Shown in pieces: positions 27,596 through 36,515 of a stretch of 64,000 bases of DNA. Positions within the stretch are counted from its first letter, which is position 1, and each line of letters begins with the position of its first letter. Source of the stretch: Monomorium pharaonis. Its lineage: Eukaryota; Arthropoda; Insecta; Hymenoptera; Formicidae. Made by a program: the position numbers and the translations under genes. Under the pieces are notes generated by a model. That model was not told the DNA's origin. It did not search any database and worked only from the letters and a program-made list of their open reading frames with translations. The stretch spans positions 6,260,010-6,324,009 of the forward strand of contig NC_050468.1 in the NCBI RefSeq assembly GCF_013373865.1, written 5' to 3'.

Positions 27596-30306
27596 AGAGA
27601 GAGAGAGAGAGAACCCCGTGGTTTTCGTTCAATCGATTAGCTCGACACGATTTGATACACACATTGTTGCATTTTCACGACTGCGATTGCGAGTACCTCA
27701 TTACATACGACACCATGGTACTTCGCCATCGCGGTGTTCTGCATGATCGAGGTTTCCAGGGAGACGGCTTTCTTCCATCTGCACGTGAGCTCTACACAAG
27801 TACCGGGAGCGCAAGCATGAGTGAGATTCTCGACGGATGGAAGTGGGCCCCGTGAACCGGGCTTCCCGCCCGGATCTTACAGTGGCAGACGTGTCATGGC
27901 ATTGTATGCCTACGTGTTTTTCATTCCCGTGGATTCTTATTCTTCGCAGAATACGCCACGGTGGGCTACATGGCGAAGAGGATTCAGATGCGGAAGAATC
28001 GGTTCCAAAAGATAGCCGAGAGCATGAAGGCCGCGAGCGAAAATCCAGGACCCCGCGTGCCCGGTGATCACGGCGATCACGCGCCTAAGCAAACTGTGAG
28101 TAGCGACGGCCAGATTGTCGTCGTTCCCGTTCGAATTTCTTTCTTCCATGCAGAATGTCGTTTTGTCATCGCGTACGACCAGGAGATCCAGACGTACTAG
28201 CGCTCCCCTGGACGATTTTACACGCTTTCTTTCAGCGAGTAGACGATCGGCTCTGTCAAGATATCCAGATGTCCCGATCGTGGCACAATTACAGATTTAT
28301 GCATAATCAGTAGCACTTGTTTCATAATTTTATGGCTCCCGAGAGCTGTGTGACGTTATATAACCATACACATACAACAGACATCATCTATTTTTCCTCA
28401 ATGGCAACGGCGAATGAAGTCTCAATTAATAATAAATTCTAAACTATCAAAATTTAAAACAATAACTTGACACCGAATGATATGGTGTAATCGTCGTTAA
28501 ATTTTGTCTTTAATATACGGCAGTAACCCCCTTTACCCTTAATAGGCAACGGCAAACGAATATTAGAGCTAATCAAGCTCTTCTTCCTCGTCACAAGGGC
28601 AGGCTCAACAGGACGAAGCCGAGCATTATTCTCGATCCGGCTCAGCACGTACCATCGCGCAATGTAAATATGCACACTATCCCCTCCCCTTAAAAAAAAG
28701 AGAACTAAAAACGGCAGGCTCGACACACGAAAGGTCAAAAGCTAAAAGGTTCTGCGAAATGAATTTCCCATTCGGCCGCGCAACGCGCCGGACAACGTGC
28801 TTCGTGCCAACACGACGCACTATAAATTTTCTTTTAATCTTGGGTATTGTAGACCCGCTCTCCCCCTTCCTCTCTCGGAAAACAGAAAATATTAAAAGAC
28901 CGGAAAAGAAAGAGAGAGAGGAGACAATGTAGGAGAGCGGAAAGAAGTGAGTAAACGAGCAACAGAGATGAATGAGACGGACGACGGAGGACGGTCATAA
29001 AGCGTCGGATAAGAGGATGAGACGTTTTAATTAATTATTATTACATAGTTAATTATTCATGCTATACAGTAGTAAAATGCCTAATGACGTTACGTGATTC
29101 TTTTAATTACATACCACGTTAATTACGCTTCTTTCAAAACTTGATTTTTTTTTTCGAAACATAAAAAAGGATAAATATGAATATAATATCTTTGATAATT
29201 TTCTTATTCTTTCAAATAAATATTAATAATAAAATCTAATTAAGAAAAATAATGAAACTATCAAATATACTCTACAATCTTACAATTTCCTGCAGCTTAT
29301 AACAATTAATAATTTAAAAAAAAGAAATAAAATTCTAATTTGCACAGACCCAAAATATAAATATAATAACAGACCTCAAATATAAATATGAGTCTATAAC
29401 GATTAATTGTACGTCAGTAACTAATAAAGTTAATAATAATATTAATAATTTTCCCGCATCTCATTCCAACAGTATCAATTAGCATCACATACACCAGCTT
29501 TTAATTAAATTTTCACCAATCCGTTTTGCTTGAGCACGAGCAATCACACCGCGCGTTTCTACGAACCGCGGTTCTTCTACGAGAGACTTTCCCTATATCT
29601 CGCATAAAATATTTATCGAACAAAACTAAAAGTCGCAACAGCGACATAAAAGCAGGTGAGTCTCTCGAACACTGATCGCTCCGATGACTACGTAAAATCG
29701 GAGTAACATCACCGCGTTGAACGATAAAAATATACACTGCCCAGTCCTCGGTGTCGCATGCCAATTCGACAAAAGTTTACGGGGTAAACCTCGGGTGAGG
29801 GACACCCCACGGCAAACTGCCGTGTCTCTTGTAAGTGGTCCCATGTTGTCCAGGAGGTGCGGTTCAAGGTGCACGACCCAAAGGCACACAGCAAAGGTGG
29901 GACACTCGAGAACACCATAAATGGTCGCGCCGATGAAGAGTCGGCGGGCGCGCCGCAACATATTATTCATCCTAGCAAGGACATCACCAAGCTCTACGGT
30001 ATGAGTAGACCATGTACGCACTTTTATTACACTATTTTACCCCCCGCCTGGCAAGCTATCAAACAATATTCGATTCTTAGCTTGGCAGGCTGTCTATTTC
30101 AACGAGCTTCTGAACGGTGCATAATAAACGTTATTGTACGGTTTAACCGTCAGCGAGCTCGGAAGGCCACCGGCGTGGTGTCATCGTCGGGTAAAGGGCC
30201 TGACAAGGCCGTCAATTGTACAGTATGGACATCGAGTGCTTTGAACTTCGCGAAGACCATGCAATATTCATGGCCGATGATACCACGCGCCTGCGCTCGG
30301 CCGTTG

Positions 30307-30345
<39 letters not shown>

Positions 30346-30756
30346 CATATATTTCTTTCTACGCTTTAAACACCGTCCGAAAACGCTTGTCACTGATCAT
30401 CTCATTAAAAAGCTTTTTGCATTTTAAAAAACATTTGTATACAATTTATTTTCAAGCATTACGATGCACTATTAGACGCTTCTTGTACCTACCTAAAGGA
30501 TAAACGGCACTGCGCGAACTCGGAAGCTCACTGAAATATGCAATTCTTTCCCTCCCCTAATCTCGTATCCGTCATGATTGTTCTAAGTCACTTTGATGTT
30601 TCTCAAATAGGCATAACGCCGTCGGACATCGACAAGTACTCCCGCATCGTATTCCCAGTATGTTTCGTTTGCTTCAATCTGATGTACTGGATCATTTACC
30701 TCCACATCAGTGACGTGGTCGCGGACGATCTCGTGCTACTCGAGGAGGCCAAGTAA
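3748..30756 (+). CDS. Rdl: Rdl GABA-gated chloride channel subunit, spliced gene, 5'-partial (exon 3 to stop)
   Basis: This is the span of the Rdl coding region; the exons are listed separately. Rdl forms homopentameric GABA-gated chloride channels at insect inhibitory synapses and is the target of cyclodienes, fipronil, isoxazolines and meta-diamides. Taking one exon 3 and one exon 6, the exons add to 1238 bp. With the single base carried over from the missing exon 2 this gives 412 codons plus stop. The product runs from the first beta strands through the Cys loop, M1-M3, a short M3-M4 loop and M4. All splice sites are GT-AG and phases agree at every junction. Exons 1-2 (signal peptide, start of the extracellular domain) should end in an N-Y-G-like motif in phase 1; I found no such exon upstream, so they probably lie before the window. 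Identity rests on near-identity to remembered Drosophila Rdl; the gene call is very secure. Confidence 0.97.
3816..8030 (+). other. Intron between the two exon 3 copies
   Basis: There is no further exon 3 copy and no gene. It contains a GA microsatellite near 4436-4456, a short perfect hairpin T-G-G-C-G-C/G-C-G-C-C-A near 6379, and a C-rich and A-rich stretch near 6770-7160. Open frames here (up to 180 codons near 6.7-7.2 kb) are low-complexity and look like chance. Confidence 0.7.
8031..8098 (+). CDS. Rdl: Rdl exon 3, second alternative copy (ending V-S-E-V-L-M)
   Basis: This 68-bp exon lies behind acceptor TTGATTGCAG and before donor GTACAG. It has the same length and phase as the copy at 3748. 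It encodes the same first 17 residues, with V for L and L for K near the end. Both third-position and replacement differences separate the copies, so the duplication is old, as expected for this family. Including both copies would add 68 bp and shift the frame. Confidence 0.97.
8099..15820 (+). other. Rdl intron 3 (7.7 kb)
   Basis: No exon is recognised. It contains A-tracts, CA/GT-rich stretches near 8.93 kb and 11.2-11.4 kb, a perfect 12-bp-arm hairpin at 10220-10250, and a 22-bp tandem copy near 12115-12155. The longest open frame (14713-15327, 204 codons, +) has no recognisable domain and is treated as chance. Confidence 0.75.
10220..10250. repeat. Perfect GC-rich hairpin in Rdl intron 3
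   Basis: G-G-G-C-T-G-C-G-G-T-A-A at 10220-10231 is followed by a 7-nt loop and its exact reverse complement at 10239-10250. The 12-bp stem has 8 G-C pairs. It sits about 2.1 kb after the second exon 3 copy. No function is assigned. Confidence 0.8.
15821..16047 (+). CDS. Rdl: Rdl exon 4 (loops D, A and E of the ligand-binding domain)
   Basis: This 227-bp exon lies behind acceptor GTCGTACCAG and before donor GTGAGT. It starts in phase 0 with D-F-T-L-D-F-Y-F-R-Q-F-W (loop D) and continues through W-V-P-D-T-F-F-V-N-E-K (loop A) to S-G-S-I-T-R-S-I-R (loop E side), ending two bases into the Arg codon. Near its start it reads R-L-A-F-K-P-R-A-G-V, where Drosophila has R-L-A-Y-R-K-R-P-G-V, so this short turn is the most diverged point. 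The rest is nearly invariant among insect Rdl proteins. Confidence 0.98.
16048..17100 (+). other. Rdl intron 4
   Basis: This 1.05-kb intron has no coding signal. A short TA repeat occurs at 16083-16103. It ends with acceptor TGTGTTTCAG. Confidence 0.85.
17101..17183 (+). CDS. Rdl: Rdl exon 5 (Cys loop)
   Basis: This 83-bp exon completes the split Arg codon and encodes [27 protein letters not shown], then one base of the next codon before donor GTAAGT. The two cysteines are separated by 13 residues, the signature spacing of the Cys-loop receptor superfamily. The loop couples GABA binding to the membrane pore. Confidence 0.98.
18141..18180. repeat. (CTGT)n microsatellite
   Basis: CTAT/CTGT tetranucleotide units run through this stretch, with at least five uninterrupted CTGT units. 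Confidence 0.9.
18939..18983. repeat. GT/GTGC microsatellite
   Basis: An alternating GT run with GTGC units lies within intron 5. Confidence 0.9.
24133..24270 (+). CDS. Rdl: Rdl exon 6, first alternative copy (N-S-G-P-H-S variant)
   Basis: This 138-bp exon lies behind acceptor TTCTCCCGGCAG and before donor GTAGAT. With the T from exon 5 it encodes F-G-Y-T-M-R-D-I-R-Y-K-W, then N-S-G-P-H-S-V-G-I-S-N-E-V-E-L-P-Q-F-R, and ends Q-R-Q-T-T-I-H-L-S-T-G. It covers beta8, loop F and the strand leading into loop C, the region where Drosophila exon 6 variants change agonist potency. It enters and leaves in phase 1, so it swaps cleanly with the copy 1.2 kb downstream. About 13 of 46 residues differ between the two copies. 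Confidence 0.97.
24271..25513 (+). other. Spacer between the two exon 6 copies
   Basis: A 1.24-kb spacer. It is AT-rich near 24.35-24.45 kb and purine-rich just before the second copy. An antisense open frame covers part of it and the second copy, which is a common shadow of a coding exon. No third copy of exon 6 is seen. Confidence 0.75.
25514..25651 (+). CDS. Rdl: Rdl exon 6, second alternative copy (N-E-G-P-N-S variant)
   Basis: This 138-bp exon lies behind acceptor TATTTTTTCAG and before donor GTAACG. It encodes F-G-Y-T-M-R-D-I-R-Y-K-W, then N-E-G-P-N-S-V-G-V-S-N-E-V-S-L-P-Q-F-K, and ends Q-R-A-M-E-I-S-L-T-T-G. This matches the most familiar Drosophila Rdl isoform essentially residue for residue. 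The phase is identical to the upstream copy. It is richer in GC than the first copy. Confidence 0.98.
25652..26961 (+). other. Rdl intron 6
   Basis: A 1.3-kb intron with a GATC tetranucleotide run at 25843-25860, ATGC repeats near 26502-26517 and a GA-rich microsatellite at 26780-26830. A 187-codon open frame on the minus strand here is Leu/Ser low complexity produced by the GA repeat, not a gene. Confidence 0.85.
26780..26830. repeat. GA microsatellite
   Basis: An imperfect then perfect GA run lies about 130 bp before exon 7. Confidence 0.9.
26962..27246 (+). CDS. Rdl: Rdl exon 7 (loop C, M1, M2 pore helix, M3)
   Basis: This 285-bp exon lies behind acceptor TTTAATCGTAG and before donor GTGAGT. 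It begins G-N-Y-S-R-L-A-C-E-I-Q-F (loop C). M1 follows (G-Y-Y-L-I-Q-I-Y-I-P-S-G), then the M1-M2 turn with N-R-N-A-T-P-A-R, which sets anion selectivity. M2 is V-A-L-G-V-T-T-V-L-T-M-T-T-L, and M3 contains D-V-Y-L-G-T-C-F-V-M. The resistance-associated 2' position of M2 is Ala (codon 27108-27110), the dieldrin-sensitive state. The M3 Gly implicated in meta-diamide and isoxazoline action is present (codon 27210-27212). Confidence 0.99.
27247..27949 (+). other. Rdl intron 7
   Basis: A 0.7-kb intron with a GA microsatellite at 27559-27612. No coding signal. Confidence 0.85.
27559..27612. repeat. GA microsatellite in Rdl intron 7
   Basis: A GA dinucleotide run with three GG interruptions. Confidence 0.92.
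27950..28095 (+). CDS. Rdl: Rdl exon 8 (end of M3, first half of M3-M4 loop)
   Basis: This 146-bp exon lies behind acceptor ATTCTTCGCAG and before donor GTGAGT. It encodes E-Y-A-T-V-G-Y-M-A-K-R-I-Q-M-R-K, a basic post-M3 segment, and ends D-H-A-P-K-Q-T in phase 0. Drosophila has a long Gly-rich insert before H-A-P-K-Q-T; here that linker is only about 20 residues. In Drosophila the protein continues Q-T-V-S; here V-S would be encoded by the GTGAGT of the donor itself, so a longer exon form is conceivable (see findings). Confidence 0.96.
28096..29853 (+). other. Rdl intron 8
   Basis: A 1.76-kb intron. The Drosophila segment that begins N-R-P-I-G-F-S was looked for and not recognised. A good acceptor (CTTTCTTCCATGCAG, ending 28153) lies only 58 bp into the intron and opens a 51-codon frame to a TAA at 28304-28306. 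A short hairpin sits at 29808-29824, 29 nt before exon 9. Confidence 0.75.
29854..29998 (+). CDS. Rdl: Rdl exon 9 (second half of M3-M4 loop)
   Basis: This 145-bp exon lies behind acceptor CATGTTGTCCAG and before donor GTATGA. In phase 0 it encodes E-V-R-F-K-V-H-D-P-K-A-H-S-K-G-G-T-L-E-N-T-I-N-G, then R-A-D-E-E-S-A-G-A-P-Q-H and H-P-S-K-D-I-T-K-L-Y, leaving one base for the next Gly. The E-V-R-F-K block is strongly conserved in insect Rdl. The Gly-rich stretch that follows N-G in Drosophila is replaced by a short acidic linker. Confidence 0.97.
29999..30610 (+). other. Rdl intron 9
   Basis: A 0.6-kb intron with a TA microsatellite at 30306-30341. No coding signal. Confidence 0.88.
30306..30341. 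repeat. TA microsatellite in Rdl intron 9
   Basis: A pure TA run of about 36 bp followed by ACATACAT. Confidence 0.92.
30611..30756 (+). CDS. Rdl: Rdl exon 10 (M4 and C-terminus, stop TAA)
   Basis: This 146-bp coding part of the last exon lies behind acceptor TTTCTCAAATAG. It encodes G-I-T-P-S-D-I-D-K-Y-S-R-I-V-F-P-V, then M4 (C-F-V-C-F-N-L-M-Y-W-I-I-Y-L-H), and ends V-A-D-D-L-V-L-L-E-E-A-K followed by TAA at 30754-30756. The tail is a few residues longer than the Drosophila ending (L-G-E-E). Confidence 0.98.
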
Positions 30757-31346
30757 AAACGGCGGCGTCGCGGTGCTCCTAATCGACGAGGGAGAAGGGC
30801 AAAAGAGTGCACAGAAACGAGCATTCTTGCGCGTAAGAATGGGACAAGGATCGATTCGCGAAAGAGGAAGCGAAAAACGGTTCAAGGAGGATAAATCGAG
30901 ACGCGCTTGGTGACTACTTCAGGACGAGAGTAGTAAAAGCGAGTAGTAAAAGCGAACGACATCCGAGACAGCCGTACACCCAGCTCGCAAACCGGAGAGG
31001 TGCTCTCGAAACGTGCGCTTAGGTCCGCCTCGAGAGCATGGTAACCACTTCTCCACTGGAAGTAGTAGCGGACAAATACGGCCGCGCGGTCGCCTAGACC
31101 CGGAGTAGGACTACTTCGCGATCACTGGCAAGTAGAAACGTGAACGAACAGCTCGGACTCTGGCGTGGCTTGCCAAACGCGCGCTCCCACTACTTGCCCG
31201 CGGCGTCGTGGCTACCGCAATTTCTACCGGGCAGCAGACACTCGTTCATCAATCAGCGATCGGGCACGCGTTAAGCCTCGGCTATTCTCGCTGTCCACAC
31301 ACGAGGCGTCTTCGTTAAAGACTCTATATATATATACATAAATAAA
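30757..31346 (+). other. Rdl: Rdl 3' UTR, minimal extent to first poly(A) signal
   Basis: The first AATAAA after the stop is at 31341-31346, next to a TA-rich stretch, so a minimal UTR of about 600 nt is inferred. It is GC-rich compared with the DNA beyond it. It contains several copies of ACTACTT or its complement AAGTAGT (near 30912, 31049-31070, 31109-31135 and 31190), some of which can pair. The true end may lie further downstream. Confidence 0.5.
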
Positions 31347-31771
31347 CAAATATATGTATATATATATATATATAGATACGTCGCGCGATACATAGAACTA
31401 AATATGTCGCGACGCAAGCGAATCGGCAGGCAGGAGCTCAATCGCGGAAAGGCGAATCCACGAGCATACATACCATAAAACATTGCCAGTCTAGGTATCT
31501 CTAGTTCTTAAACGGAGAAAAATACCTTCGATATAAACACTTGTCAATTTAGCCACCATTATACATAGTAACGTTAACTAACGCTAAGAACAACTCGTCG
31601 GTTTGAAGCGACGATTCAATCGAGAGCAACTTGAGGACGGAAAAATATAGGATTATCGACGTTCGTCGAGGTCGAGGATGAATCGTCGCTCTGACGCCGT
31701 CAGCAGCGTTCGCGCGCAGAGGAAACGTAGCGGAAATCGCATGGTGGCATGTGTGCGCGTGTATGCAAGCG

Positions 31772-31774
<3 letters not shown>

Positions 31775-31803
<29 letters not shown>
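31775..31803. repeat. GA microsatellite
   Basis: A pure GA run of about 29 bp. Confidence 0.92.
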
Positions 31804-31805
<2 letters not shown>

Positions 31806-34800
31806 CGAATGAACGCGCGAGCACTAGTGTATGAGTGAAGAACGTAGAACGAAAAAACGGCGGGAAAATTCATATTCCAAACGAAGATAAACAATGTACT
31901 ATCGGAGACTGGTGCGACTTATTATCTCTTAAGTACAGTAAGTATATGTATATTAACATATTGTATAAACGCACGCGCGTACGCGGCCACGTTAGGTATG
32001 CGCGTACATGCATATTAGACACGTGCGTGCACACGTGCGTACGCAGGACGCGTACGAACGATCTCGCGTGAGCATTCTCTACGCGCGAGGGAGAGAGATG
32101 ACAAGTGGAAGGGGATAACGCGACGCGGGACGCCCACGACGAAAGCGGCTCGGGTTTCACGGTGGCGGCCTCACTTCAACATCCGCATTTATTTGGATTA
32201 CGGCCAAGTAAGAGCCAAATCTCTCTCTCTTTTCATTTCGTAGGACTTTTTTACGATTTTTCACCGCGCGACTTTTGTATTTCTGTATGTATATGACTCA
32301 CGTCGCCGCTACGGTAAAATCGGTGTAACTGTCGTCACTCGTCCCCAGGGCGTCCCTACGTGCGTGTGCACATGGCTCAATCGGGAGTACTCTTAGCTCG
32401 TACTACGTAGTCGCGACTGTTTACATAGGGAAACTCCCGGGACGTAATGATTATAGATCGGACGTAAAAATACTCTAATCGAGTTGATAAAAATTGAGGG
32501 GGACAATGGACCAAGGCAGAATGCAACTCGGCATTCGTTCGATATCTGCTTTTACTTAAAAGATATTTTCGTTAAAAAATAATTAATATATTATATACGT
32601 TTCACAAATATGGTAAAAATCATGGCGGAGAAACAGATGTGATAAAAATTAATTTATACACTCGCAATTATCATCCTGTTAGTAAGAGGCTGTTACTCCA
32701 AAATATTAGAACATTTCCATTGAGAATTTTATTCGCGCATCTTAAATTACATTCGTTTGTATATATTGCCTGTAACGATAACAAACCAACGCAGCCGGAT
32801 TTTGTTTATTTAATTTATGGCTAATCCCATCAACATCCTTTATAGTATTTATGCAAGATGAGAAAGACAGTAAAATACAATCTCTCTTATTTGTGCGAAT
32901 TGTTTTTAGCTCCGAGTTTACAACGGTCTTCTCGTTTCAACGTATTTCGTGGCCCAATGTTTTGTCAATTTAATTAACGTTAATTGCATGGTGTTCTACT
33001 TCCTTCTCTCGCTGCGCACTCGCTACTCGTACTTTCTGAAATCCTGTTCACCATTACGGGCCATCGATCACTTACACAAGAAGTTTCCAAAACCTACACT
33101 CGAAACTTTCTTCTTTGCGCTCTTCATATATAAACTACCTAGTAGCCGAGCTACTTTCTTTTAAATGTAGCCAATTCTGCCTCTTGGATTGGATGCTATC
33201 TTTCGCTGTTGTAATTTTCATAATTATTCATCTTAATAATTAAACTTCAATTTAAAACTTTATTGTATCTTATTTGAAATTGATATTGAAAAATAAACTC
33301 TTATATTACGTATATTTATTTCTTAAAAACTTGACTCTTTAAAACTTGCCAATCTCCAAGCGCTGGCAATATAAGAACAATTGAGCGACATTCTTTTTAG
33401 TTGGACTTCTGATGTTTATGATTTAGGAAAAGCGCGGAAAACTTCAGGAACGTTCTATATATACATATATACATGCAAGCTCTCTTTTTGCTGGCCTTCT
33501 CTCTTGCTCCTTGGACGTAGCGGCTGACTGCAAGCTGGGCCGTGGAAGCTTGCCATTCAGGATATCGACCAGCTGACACGCCCAACCCACCCTCTGACTC
33601 TTTCTCATCCCTTCTAACGCCCTCCCCCCCCTTCCCCCCATCCCCACCGCTCTTACTCTTCCTCTCCCCATTCTCGTCCTCCATTCTATTTCGCAATCGC
33701 CAAATAGTCCGTTCACGAAACGCTACTGTCAGTCGTGCATTTAATAAGGAGATCGTTGTCTTGGCATACCCCGTGAGAATTCTTTATGGGAACAGATATC
33801 GGTAGTCCAGAATTCTGCCTTGGGTCACTATTCCATCTCAGATATTCGAAAGAAACGAAGGAGGGATGGTCATATATGAGCGTCACGTTTTATCAATGCG
33901 ATTTTTATTAGATAACATCGGTCAACTTTATCGGTTTTCTCATCGAAAAGAGAATTACGAATTCTCAGTAGAAACGATTACACGGCATTTTTAGCATTTC
34001 AATTACGAGAGATACAACCTAAATAAATTACTAAATTCAATCAACAACGTTCTTTTGCTGAACAAACGTTTAAATTTCACACAAAAATCGAAAAATAAAA
34101 ATATAAAAGTACATACATTTTCAAGTAACTAAATTGTCAAAGCTGCGCGTATAAAAAAAGCACTAGTTTAGATTTTTTTTTTAATACACTCGATTAAATA
34201 TGATTCTCTAAATAATATAAACAACGTCATTAAAACGGTTTGTAAGATATTCAGAAAACATCTAATAATAATTAATAGACCTCTTAGGTATGTTAATAAC
34301 ATTTTAGACATTTTTAGATGTTTTTTTAATGAATGTCTTGTTCAAATTGATATCGACAAATCTGATTCTAAAAAATAATTCTAGGACCGTGAATAAGAAG
34401 TAACTTTAAAAATTTCAAGTATCTACGTCAATTTTGTATTTTCATAGTAGCTCGTACTTTAGAATCACAATTTGAGACCGGTATAATTTCGATCGCGATT
34501 TTCCGTTGTCGCAAGTAAACAATAGCGGCGAGCTCTCGGTGTTCACAACGTCCAAATTTCAAGTCAGTGAGTTATGCCGGTTCAATTTAAATCGTTGTAC
34601 TTTTATTCTTTCGCGAAGATGATTGCACGCGCTTTCTGGCTTTCTCGACTTTTCCAGACACCAGCGCGATTAAATGACACCCGGTAGACTTACACCTCGC
34701 GTAGTTCAGATGCGACAATTCATCATCGCGGACACACTCGATCGCGGCGTTTGATCCGCGCGTTTAATTCACTTATTTCGCTTCCGCGTTTTCCGCGCCG

Positions 34801-36228
34801 AACACTCGTCATCCGGTTCTCAATCGCGGTCACGCGATAATGCAAATAACAGCGGTGCGAGTTTGTTGTGCGCGAGAAGGCGCAAATCGCGTGCCCAGCC
34901 CTCGTTCGTTTCTTTCTTCGGCTGCACTCGTACATAATATATAAGTATCGATACATTTCTCCACGTCCGCCCCAACCGGAAGCGTTGTGTGCAATTTATA
35001 TAACTATACATCCGTTGTCTATTCGGAGTCTCTATAATAACGGGAGAGAAGTGGGGGGGGGGGGGGGAAGAGGATCTAACTCGTTTTATCGTTGTGATAT
35101 ATTCTATGGTAGCTATATGCATTTATTCGCGCGTACATGATGACATATACGCGTGCCTATTGTTTACACTGGATCTTTAAGTGGGACAAACGGCGGGAAT
35201 TGGCGTGTCCATGGTCAGAGGCGATGAAAAACTCTTCCTTAGATAGGCATACAGTTAGGTGTAAAGTAAAGCAAATAATTAAATAACGTAATAATTAATT
35301 AACTATATAGAACGAAATAATTAACGTAATAAAGAACGCGTCGATGCATCTCGCGATACATGTTAGCATCGAATGAACGATATTCCTTTTGAATGCGCGA
35401 TATTAAATCAATCCATCAATTGTTAACGTAATAATGATCGATTACGAACGATGCTATTATAATTCAGAATAATCGATTACGCATTAATTTTTTTGAGAAT
35501 ACGCGCATCCGTTATAATTTCTTGAACGCTTAGATTCCCTATTCATTTAACTCATTATGAGGTTATCGGGAATATCTTGTTATTATATGTATAATTCTAT
35601 TATTTGTGTAAGATATTCGTATAACGTTCGAATGAATTTCTAACATTATGCATTTGCTTGAGCTGAATAAGTATTCGAAGTTAGGAAACTTCGTTGATCC
35701 AACGTTGAAATGAATTTAGTAGCAGAAGACTCATAATCAAGTGTATTCATTTACGATAATTCAATCGCTCAACGCGATTTCTTGTGCCGAATATAAACAA
35801 AAAACGCGTGCATTGTATAAGCGCAAATCGAGATTATGCACGTCATACGGGACGCGTCAATTCCCTACAGACGTCACGATCGACAATTATTATTATTATT
35901 AATCTCACTAAAATTTTTATTACCTTTATTATTATCTTTATTATCGTTAATCATTATAAATGACCGTTTAAACATAACGGCGTTCTTTATCCTCTGGCAG
36001 GATGATTACTTGCGTTATCAGCGGGCACTTATATCGCGTATAATGTTACTAAATAGATGAAGTCGTTATAAAAACAAAGAGCAGCCGGCGCGCAGGCATC
36101 TCGAGATTTAATGAGAAGGGAGAGATACAGAGAAAAATACACAAACTATTAATATTATATAAATCGATCACATTTTGTAAATACGAGTTTTATACAGAGC
36201 ATTGTATTCGTTAAACAAAGAGAGTACC

Positions 36229-36230
<2 letters not shown>

Positions 36231-36325
<95 letters not shown>
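36231..36325. repeat. Long TA microsatellite
   Basis: Two TA runs of about 48 and 43 bp are separated by CGCA. It is the longest TA tract in the window and probably length-polymorphic. Confidence 0.93.
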
Positions 36326-36326
<1 letters not shown>

Positions 36327-36450
36327 GCAAATGTAGTGCACACGAAATGTGACTGTTCGCACGTATTTAGGTAAATCACTTTTAAAGTATAGGAAAAAAG
36401 AGAAACCAAAGTAGACTGGAAGAACGTCGGGGGCCGAAAAGTTAGTGCGT

Positions 36451-36515
36451 ACGTTCATTCGTTCATTCGTTCATTCGTTCGTTCGTTCGTTCGTTCGTCC
36501 GTATTCGTTCATTCG
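36451..36515. repeat. GTTC/ATTC tetranucleotide microsatellite
   Basis: Alternating GTTCATTC units change into pure GTTC units, then decay. Confidence 0.9.
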
